From: an uncultured Clostridia bacterium
Lineage (GTDB): Bacteria; Bacillota; Clostridia; Peptostreptococcales; Anaerovoracaceae
NCBI GenBank assembly: GCA_937889655.1
Contig: CALBZG010000173.1
Location: 1 to 5,169, forward strand
DNA: 5,169 nucleotides
Reading direction: 5' to 3'
The notes below the pieces were generated by a model that saw only the letters and a list, made by a program, of their open reading frames with translations, ran no database searches and was not told where the DNA came from. Position numbers and translations under genes: made by a program. Positions 1 through 4,569 of the stretch are shown here, in pieces; position 1 is the stretch's first letter; every line of letters starts with the position of its first letter.

Positions 1-46
1 ACCACCGAGATCTACACTCTTTCCCTACACGACGCTCTTCCGATCT
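1..46 (+). other. Illumina universal (P5/TruSeq) adapter remnant, non-biological
   Basis: The first 46 bases match, base for base as I recall it, the 3' portion of the Illumina universal adapter, ending in the familiar GCTCTTCCGATCT. Genomic sequence starts at position 47. The adapter is open in the frame of the following gene and translates as HRDLHSFPTRRSSDL, a peptide well known as adapter contamination in protein databases. The window therefore starts at an untrimmed contig end, and nothing upstream of 47 should be interpreted biologically. Confidence 0.98.
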
Positions 47-47
47 C

Positions 48-347
48 TTGTTGATTGCGGATCTGATCATCGAGTATATCGGAGTCGACTCATTTGTCGG
101 CGGAATTCGAAAAGCCCGCCCAGCTTTTGTTTCCTGCGTGATTCAAAAGAATTACGATGCAGCTTTTGTTTCGGATTCTCCATATACTCAAGCATTTTCA
201 GCCATTTCAGAAATGCATCGTGATGTTGATGAGGAAAAACTGATCAACACCATGAAGTCCAGCAGTTATGAATTGATATACAACGATGAAGTCTTCCTGC
301 CGAATTCAAAATCCTTAGTGTGCCTGGATTTCAAGTTGGCGCCATAA
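48..347 (+). CDS. Hypothetical protein, 3' part only (5' end lost to the adapter)
   Basis: An open frame of about 99 codons ends at TAA 345-347. I do not recognise the family. The frame is open through the adapter, and the apparent TTG start at 48 directly abuts it with no genomic ribosome-binding site possible, so this is almost certainly the C-terminal part of a longer gene rather than a complete short one. The visible part is soluble-looking, with a hydrophobic first ~20 residues, mixed charge in the middle and an end in FKLAP; no membrane helix or metal motif stands out. A 13-base sequence (121-133 and 160-172) is repeated in frame and gives the tetrapeptide AFVS twice. No clear terminator follows. 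Coding status is supported by length and plausible composition only. Confidence 0.6.
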   Translation: MLIADLIIEYIGVDSFVGGIRKARPAFVSCVIQKNYDAAFVSDSPYTQAFSAISEMHRDVDEEKLINTMKSSSYELIYNDEVFLPNSKSLVCLDFKLAP

Positions 348-404
348 TTTCTCCTCTGGGCATACCTTAAGAATTTCGAAATAATCTTGAAAGAGAATCT
401 TAAA

Positions 405-433
405 TGGACAACTAATTCTATAGTTGCTATGAT
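405..433 (+). promoter_or_regulatory. SigA-type promoter for the PspC-domain gene
   Basis: TGGACA (405-410) matches the -35 consensus at five of six positions. A 17-bp spacer separates it from TATGAT (428-433), also five of six, and a TGC precedes the -10 to give an extended -10. Transcription should start near 440, leaving a leader of roughly 88 nt before the ATG at 528. The promoter sits in the 180-bp gap after the truncated gene, so the PspC gene is probably its own transcription unit. Confidence 0.75.
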
Positions 434-451
434 ATTAATGTAAAAAACATT

Positions 452-475
452 TAAAAAGACGGCTAAAAAGACGAC
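452..475 (+). repeat. Two-copy 12-bp tandem repeat in the PspC-gene leader
   Basis: The 12-mer TAAAAAGACGGC (452-463) is followed immediately by a second copy (464-475) with one mismatch (G to A). It lies 10-35 bases downstream of the predicted transcription start. Its position would suit a regulator site or a leader element, but it is A-rich and only two units long, so function is unproven. Confidence 0.45.
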
Positions 476-527
476 CGGATTCAATAACAGGAACAATTAG
501 CAAACACTAAATATTCGAGGTAAAGGA

Positions 528-848
528 ATGGAAAAAAAGTTATACAGATCGGATGACAATAAAATAATTTTTGGTATCTGCGGAGGTATCGGTGAATACT
601 TTGATATCGATCCGGTTATTGTCCGGCTGATTTTGATCGTATTGGTATGCATAGGGTTTTCCGGGCTGATTGCTTATATCATTGCAGCATTCGTAATTCC
701 AAGAAGACCTGCAACACCGGGTACCGGAACCAACGGAAACGGAATGAATAAAACTACCGGCACAGATCAAAAACAATATACAGATGACAATCGGCCTGGA
801 GTGATCAAGGCTTATGAAGGTACTTACACGGTAGATAAAGAGGAATAA
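528..848 (+). CDS. PspC-domain small membrane protein
   Basis: This 106-aa protein begins with a nearly full PspC domain (residues ~3-60): KKLYRS near the start, then the GICGGIGEYFDIDP signature (16-29) and a membrane helix of about 24 residues (34-57) ending in IPRRP. PspC-family proteins are inner-membrane components of envelope-stress (phage-shock-like) systems; in Firmicutes, stand-alone PspC domain proteins are common and often of unknown precise role. Residues 61-106 form a hydrophilic Pro/Gly/Thr/Asn-rich tail, probably disordered. The ATG is well supported by GAGG (517-520) seven bases upstream, with a second AAGG closer. A strong promoter precedes it and a terminator follows, and no pspA- or liaF-like partner is visible, so it appears to be monocistronic. 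The family call is firm; a stress role is inferred from the family. Confidence 0.9.
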   Translation: MEKKLYRSDDNKIIFGICGGIGEYFDIDPVIVRLILIVLVCIGFSGLIAYIIAAFVIPRRPATPGTGTNGNGMNKTTGTDQKQYTDDNRPGVIKAYEGTYTVDKEE

Positions 849-871
849 AAACAGCCGAATTAAGAATAAAG

Positions 872-919
872 AACAGCCGGATGTTGATAGTTAATCAACA
901 TCCGGCTGTTTATTTTTTC
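872..919. terminator. Bidirectional intrinsic terminator between convergent genes
   Basis: A perfect 17-bp stem (872-888 with 894-910) encloses the 5-nt loop AGTTA. On the plus strand it is followed by a T-rich tract (909-918), ending the PspC transcript. On the minus strand the bases beyond the stem (complement of 862-871) are also T-rich, so it can end the oppositely oriented flavoprotein transcript. A partial second copy of the left arm (ACAGCCG, 851-857) lies just upstream and could pair alternatively with the right arm. Confidence 0.9.
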
Positions 920-926
920 ATCGACT

Positions 927-2315
927 TTAATCGACTTTGTATTTTGCCGCAAGGATCCTTCCTACATGCACTCCGCTGGCTGATGCCTGAGACAAAGAAT
1001 GGGTGACTCCCGAACCATCTCCGAGGACATATAGGTTTTTCACACAAGTCTCAAGGTTACTGTCGACTTCAACCTTGGAATTATAAAATTTCACCTCTAC
1101 CCCATATAACAGCGTGTCTTCATTGGCCGTACCCGGAGCGATCTTATCCAGTGCATAAATCATTTCAATGATATTATCCAACTGCCTCTTTGGTATGACC
1201 AGCGACAGATCTCCCGGTGTGGCTTTTAAAGTTGGACGGGTGAAGCACTTAGTCATCCTGCGTTCACTGCTTCGCCTTCCCTTTATAAGGTCTCCAAAGC
1301 GTTGCAGCAGCACACCTCCTCCAAGCATATTGCTTAGCCTCGCGATCGATTCACCGTACTCATTTGAGTCTTTGAACGGCTCAGTGAAATTGTTCGAAAC
1401 CAGTAGGGCAAAGTTAGTGTTTTCAGTCCTGAGAGAAGGATCCGCATAACTATGTCCGTTTACTGTAACAATACCATTGGTGTTCTCGGCTACCACTTCT
1501 CCATAGGGATTCATGCAGAAGGTTCTGACCATATCGTTATATTTATCTGTTTTATAAACAAGTTTGCTTTCATAGACATCATCTGTAATATGCTTGAATA
1601 TGACGGCCGGAAGTTCCACTCTGACGCCGATATCCACCCGGTTGCTCAACTGTCTGATGCCTAATTTGTCGCATACGCCTGCGGCCCACTTCGATCCTGA
1701 ACGTCCTGTTCCCATAACAAGATCGGAGCACTCGTACTCCTCACCTTTATTGGTTATTATTTTGAAGCTGCCATCATCCTGATGCAGGACCTGTTCAACC
1801 GTGGTCCTGAACTTTATTTCCACCCGCTCTTTGGTATAATCATAAATCTTCCCGAGAATAACAACATTTCTGTCGGTCCCCAGATGCCTGACCTTGGCAT
1901 CCAGCAGTTTCAGGTTGTTTTGAAGTGCAATTGTCCGCAGTTCCGAGTTTCCGGTGCTATAGAGTTTCGCTTCGCTTCCGCCCATCTCGCATAGTACCTG
2001 GTCGACATACTCCATGAGTTCAACGGCATAGTCTACACCTACATAAGCATGCAGATCTCCACCGAATTGTGTTGTAATGTTATATTTACCATCCGATAGA
2101 GTGCCGGCGCCTCCATAACCGCTCATGATATGGCATGGGGCACATTTGATGCAGTTGTCAACCTTTCCCGCTTTTATCGGGCAGATCCGACCCTCTAAAG
2201 GAGATCCCGTATCAAGCATTAGTATTTTGGCACGATTATTGATTCGAGTCAGTTCATAAGAAAGAAACACACCGCTGGCTCCCGCGCCAATGATTATAAT
2301 GTCATATTTTTTCAT
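927..2315 (-). CDS. FAD-dependent oxidoreductase/dehydrogenase, COG2509-like
   Basis: This 462-aa flavoprotein opens with a Rossmann-type FAD-binding fold: beta strand then GAGASG at residues 10-15, with an acidic residue (D35) ending the second strand. Residues 43-77 hold a cysteine cluster (C45, C55, C58, C61) followed by GYGGAGTLSDGK, which I recognise from the uncharacterised FAD-dependent dehydrogenases of COG2509. Near the end, VLGDGSGVTHSLSQASASG (about 430-448) is the usual second FAD-contacting segment. No signal peptide or membrane helix is seen, so it should be cytosolic. Substrate and electron acceptor are unknown. I chose the ATG at 2313-2315 because GGAGGG lies 4-5 bases upstream; a TTG four codons earlier would sit on that site. 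It is monocistronic, convergent with the PspC gene and divergent from the small membrane protein. Confidence 0.88.
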   Translation of the reverse strand: MKKYDIIIIGAGASGVFLSYELTRINNRAKILMLDTGSPLEGRICPIKAGKVDNCIKCAPCHIMSGYGGAGTLSDGKYNITTQFGGDLHAYVGVDYAVELMEYVDQVLCEMGGSEAKLYSTGNSELRTIALQNNLKLLDAKVRHLGTDRNVVILGKIYDYTKERVEIKFRTTVEQVLHQDDGSFKIITNKGEEYECSDLVMGTGRSGSKWAAGVCDKLGIRQLSNRVDIGVRVELPAVIFKHITDDVYESKLVYKTDKYNDMVRTFCMNPYGEVVAENTNGIVTVNGHSYADPSLRTENTNFALLVSNNFTEPFKDSNEYGESIARLSNMLGGGVLLQRFGDLIKGRRSSERRMTKCFTRPTLKATPGDLSLVIPKRQLDNIIEMIYALDKIAPGTANEDTLLYGVEVKFYNSKVEVDSNLETCVKNLYVLGDGSGVTHSLSQASASGVHVGRILAAKYKVD

Positions 2316-2319
2316 AGCA

Positions 2320-2325
2320 CCCTCC
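2320..2325 (-). promoter_or_regulatory. Ribosome-binding site that fixes the flavoprotein start
   Basis: GGAGGG on the minus strand lies 4 bases before the ATG at 2313-2315. It overlaps the upstream in-frame TTG (2325-2327), which therefore cannot be the real start. Confidence 0.9.
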
Positions 2326-2353
2326 AAAAAGTCGTAAATGCAATCCGTCGATT

Positions 2354-2362
2354 ATTATATCA
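2354..2362 (-). promoter_or_regulatory. Extended -10 promoter for the flavoprotein gene
   Basis: On the minus strand a perfect TATAAT (2354-2359) is preceded by TGA (2360-2362), forming an extended -10. The hexamer 17 bases upstream (2377-2382, ACACAA) is a poor -35, so the extended -10 would have to compensate. The start would be near 2347, giving a leader of about 30 nt. Confidence 0.6.
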
Positions 2363-2379
2363 TATTCCTATAATTTTTG

Positions 2380-2388
2380 TGTTATAAT
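2380..2388 (+). promoter_or_regulatory. Extended -10 promoter for the 63-aa membrane protein
   Basis: TGT followed by a perfect TATAAT (2383-2388) forms an extended -10 on the plus strand, with no good -35 at the expected place. The start near 2395 gives a leader of roughly 37 nt. A second TATAAT lies at 2369-2374 without TG and is less favoured. The element is back to back with the flavoprotein promoter. Confidence 0.55.
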
Positions 2389-2431
2389 AATTTCTGTAGT
2401 TGGCTGAGCATAGAAATCTCCGGGAGGTTAT

Positions 2432-2623
2432 ATGGATTCGTTGAAAACATGGATTAGAAACAGGGACCTTAAATTATTTTTTTTCGGACTTTTTTTATTG
2501 ATTTGTTCGGTTTTGTCCCTTATAGGATTAATGAGCAAGGGCTTTGAGTCTTTTTATGTATCAGGGTTATTCTTATTTACTATTTTCGGTCTAGGTTTCA
2601 TACGTAAGAGCAAAAAAATCTGA
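2432..2623 (+). CDS. Small two-helix membrane protein, function unknown
   Basis: A 63-aa protein with a strong ribosome-binding site (GGAGG 2423-2427, four bases before the ATG). Residues 1-14 are polar and basic. The first hydrophobic helix covers about 15-34 and a second about 41-57, separated by a short loop (SKGFESF), and the end is basic (RKSKKI). The charge pattern, basic at both ends, predicts both termini in the cytoplasm with a very short external hairpin. I do not recognise the family. The case for a real gene rests on promoter, ribosome-binding site, coherent two-helix topology and a dedicated terminator just downstream. Confidence 0.75.
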   Translation: MDSLKTWIRNRDLKLFFFGLFLLICSVLSLIGLMSKGFESFYVSGLFLFTIFGLGFIRKSKKI

Positions 2624-2651
2624 CTGCATATTTGAAATTGAATTTACAACA

Positions 2652-2679
2652 AAAAGTGCTGCGAATTGGCAGCACTTTT
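2652..2679. terminator. Bidirectional intrinsic terminator
   Basis: An 11-bp perfect stem (2652-2662 with 2669-2679) encloses the 6-nt loop GAATTG. The right arm ends in TTTT and continues TA-rich for the plus-strand membrane-protein gene. The left arm begins with an A-run, so the minus-strand transcript of the DUF1292 gene ends in a U-run. It lies 29 bp after the plus gene and 21 bp after the minus gene. Confidence 0.9.
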
Positions 2680-2699
2680 AATTATTACCATGTTAAATT

Positions 2700-2981
2700 T
2701 TATTCTTCTTCAGCAACGATTTTATCAAACTCTGCTACGACCTTTTCAAACAAGGCATCGTCCTCGATGTCCTCAAGTTCAAATTCATCTTCGCCGACTT
2801 CTTTGTATCCGTAAAGATAAACATCGTCTGATCCGTCTTCAGGAATAAGGGCAATGTATTCTTTACCATCTACGTCGAAAACTCCCATTATTTCGCATTC
2901 CACGTCTTCGCCGTCGTCGAATTCAAGGGTTATGAAATCTGGCTCTTCAACTTCGAATTTTTCTTTTTCTTTATCAGTCAT
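2700..2981 (-). CDS. DUF1292 family acidic protein
   Basis: This 93-aa protein matches the DUF1292 (YrzB-like) pattern of Firmicutes: FITLEFDDGEDVECEIMGVF then DGKEYIALIPEDG, an aromatic strand VYLYGYKE, and ELEDIEDDALFEKV near residues 70-83. About 37 of 93 residues are Asp or Glu, with only about seven Lys and no Arg, so it is very acidic. It should be a small soluble cytosolic protein, and the family's role is unknown. The ATG has GGAGG (2988-2992) six bases upstream. In many Firmicutes this family sits near ruvX/yqgF and alaS; here it follows uvrC by 61 bp and has its own promoter, so it may be made both from that promoter and by readthrough from uvrC. Confidence 0.9.
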   Translation of the reverse strand: MTDKEKEKFEVEEPDFITLEFDDGEDVECEIMGVFDVDGKEYIALIPEDGSDDVYLYGYKEVGEDEFELEDIEDDALFEKVVAEFDKIVAEEE

Positions 2982-3017
2982 TTCAATCCTCCATAATTAT
3001 TGGTATTCCTTCGCTAT

Positions 3018-3046
3018 ACTATATCATGACAGGAAAAGTTTATCAA
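3018..3046 (-). promoter_or_regulatory. SigA-type promoter for the DUF1292 gene, overlapping the uvrC stop
   Basis: On the minus strand TTGATA (3041-3046) is separated by 17 bp from TATAGT (3018-3023), each five of six to consensus, with TGA just before the -10. The TGA of the uvrC stop codon (3043-3045) lies inside the -35 hexamer. Transcription would begin around 3011, about 30 nt before the ATG. Confidence 0.75.
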
Positions 3047-4569
3047 TTGAAATATTTTTGGATCTCCACCGCCAGATTTTTACTGATTCCGGGTACATTA
3101 CTAAGCTCATCTACGCCAGCTTTCTTAATACTTTCAATATCTTTGAAATGCTCAAGCAAAGCATTTCTTCGGGCTGGCCCGATCCCCGGGATGCCATCCA
3201 GAGATGATTTCTGAGTTCTCCTGATCCGCACGCCATGATGGTATTCGATGGCAAATCTATGGACTTCCTCCTGGATGACGCCGATATGTTTATATAGTTC
3301 CCGACTGCCCTTGAGTTCGATTTCAAGATCTTCGGCAACAAGGGCTCTGGTGCGATGTTTGTCGTCTTTAGCCATTCCCAGCACCGGAATATCCAGTCCC
3401 ATGGCCGCCAGTACTTTTTTTACAACAGAAACCTGTCCCAGACCGCCGTCTACCAGAATGACATCCGGCATTTTGGAAAAACCAGGATCGCCATTCATGC
3501 CCCTTTTAAACCTTCGATAGATGACTTCCTGTAGTGCTCCGTAATCGTCCGAATTCCCGGCAGTATTGATTTTAAATCGTCTATAATCCTTTTTGACAGC
3601 TTTTGAGCCTTCAAAAACCACCATGACTCCAACCGTATCAACCCCGGCGGTATTGGAAATATCGTATGCCTCTATTCTATACTCTTTATCCTGATAAGGG
3701 CTCCCGGAGAAAAATATTTGATGTAGTGCTCTGCTTAGGGACTTTTTTTTCTCTCTTTTGGCCTCTTCCCTTTTCTTCAAATCATCAGCGGCTGCTTCCT
3801 TTTCTGCCTCAGTCCTGACCGCTTTCGCAATCTCGCTGTTGGCAAGCTCTAAAACAGCTTCCGCCGCCGATATGCAGTCTCTGTACATGGCAGCCTCTTC
3901 ATAGGCCATTTCCGAAGAGGCTTTGATCATCTTATCCCGTAAATATTTAACCAGAGGCTTTTTACGCCCCGACAAAAAATCTATGGCTCCTTTAACGGAT
4001 TTCATATATTCTTCTTTCGAAACATCCCCTCTGCACACCCCCTGACATTGCCGGATGTGGTAATTCAGGCAGGGCTTATAGGTTTTTTCATCAAGCTTGA
4101 ACTCTGTTGCACATCTTTTCAAGCCGTAGATCCCGTTTAGAAGATCCACCATCTGGTTGACCGCGGATGCATTGGCATAAGGCCCGAAATACCGGCTGCC
4201 GTCCTTCTTTACCAGTCTGGTTTTTTCCAGTCTGGGATATTCATCACCCATTGTCATTTTGATATAAGGATAAGTCTTATCATCCCGCAGAAGAACATTA
4301 TACTTTGGCATATACTTTTTTATAAGATTGCACTCAAGTATTAATGCTTCCATTTCAGTTTTTGTGGTTATAAATTCAAATTCAGCAATCTTGGAGACCA
4401 TTGCCCTTACTTTTGGATCCATGTATTTCGGTGAACCAAAATATTGGCGAACTCTATTTTTTAGCGAGATCGCCTTCCCGACATAAATCACACGGCCTCG
4501 GTTGTCCCTGTGAATATAAACTCCCGGAGAATCCGGGAGTTTTTTCAAGTTTTCTTTAATATCAAACAT
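3043..4569 (-). CDS. uvrC: Excinuclease ABC subunit C, internally shortened
   Basis: UvrC makes both incisions around a lesion in nucleotide excision repair after recruitment by UvrB. Domains in order: GIY-YIG nuclease (residues ~13-92, with GVY 16-18, Y29-V-G, R39 and E79); a cysteine region (C153, C167, C175, C179) corresponding to the four Cys reported to hold an Fe-S cluster in E. coli UvrC; a UVR UvrB-binding helix pair (~204-239, YEEAAMYRD); an Ala/Lys/Glu-rich linker (~242-290); an RNase H-like nuclease with the Asp-Asp-His triad (D303, D374, H437); and two helix-hairpin-helix motifs (~456-508, GIPGIGPAR and NVPGIS). At 508 aa it is about 90 residues shorter than usual, all lost between UVR and D303. 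The ATG overlaps the upstream stop by one base (TGATG), and no clear ribosome-binding site is seen, so translation is probably coupled to the carboxypeptidase gene. Confidence 0.96.
   Translation of the reverse strand: MFDIKENLKKLPDSPGVYIHRDNRGRVIYVGKAISLKNRVRQYFGSPKYMDPKVRAMVSKIAEFEFITTKTEMEALILECNLIKKYMPKYNVLLRDDKTYPYIKMTMGDEYPRLEKTRLVKKDGSRYFGPYANASAVNQMVDLLNGIYGLKRCATEFKLDEKTYKPCLNYHIRQCQGVCRGDVSKEEYMKSVKGAIDFLSGRKKPLVKYLRDKMIKASSEMAYEEAAMYRDCISAAEAVLELANSEIAKAVRTEAEKEAAADDLKKREEAKREKKKSLSRALHQIFFSGSPYQDKEYRIEAYDISNTAGVDTVGVMVVFEGSKAVKKDYRRFKINTAGNSDDYGALQEVIYRRFKRGMNGDPGFSKMPDVILVDGGLGQVSVVKKVLAAMGLDIPVLGMAKDDKHRTRALVAEDLEIELKGSRELYKHIGVIQEEVHRFAIEYHHGVRIRRTQKSSLDGIPGIGPARRNALLEHFKDIESIKKAGVDELSNVPGISKNLAVEIQKYFN
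4518..4545. other. Terminator-like hairpin inside the uvrC 5' coding region
   Basis: A 10-bp stem (4518-4527 with 4533-4542) with a 5-nt loop lies within uvrC codons ~10-18, which encode the conserved KLPDSPGVY. On the plus (antisense) strand it is followed by a T-run to 4545 and has the form of an intrinsic terminator. On the coding strand it is followed by TTTATATT, weaker but still U-rich. It may be a by-product of the conserved Pro/Gly codons or may affect early expression of uvrC. Confidence 0.5.

Noticed and set aside
266..496. Minus-strand open frame of 76 codons antisense to the first gene and the gap
   Set aside because: It has a TTG start without a ribosome-binding site, overlaps the plus-strand coding region and the promoter, and has an unconvincing composition.
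1168..1994. Several plus-strand open frames opposite the flavoprotein gene
   Set aside because: All are antisense to a well-supported conserved protein and none has a convincing start signal.
2316..2327. TTG start at 2325-2327 adding four residues (MEGA) to the flavoprotein
   Set aside because: Those codons are the GGAGGG ribosome-binding site of the ATG at 2313-2315, and the Rossmann strand starts right after that ATG, as is typical.
2854..3207. Plus-strand open frame of 117 codons across the DUF1292 and uvrC ends
   Set aside because: It is Ser-rich shadow translation opposite acidic codons of the DUF1292 gene and has no ribosome-binding site; both opposing genes are firmly identified.
3676..3846. 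A frameshift or pseudogene explanation for the short UvrC
   Set aside because: The frame is continuous, all catalytic residues on both sides are present, and the linker is a coherent charged sequence, so an in-frame natural variant is more likely; assembly collapse is not fully excluded.
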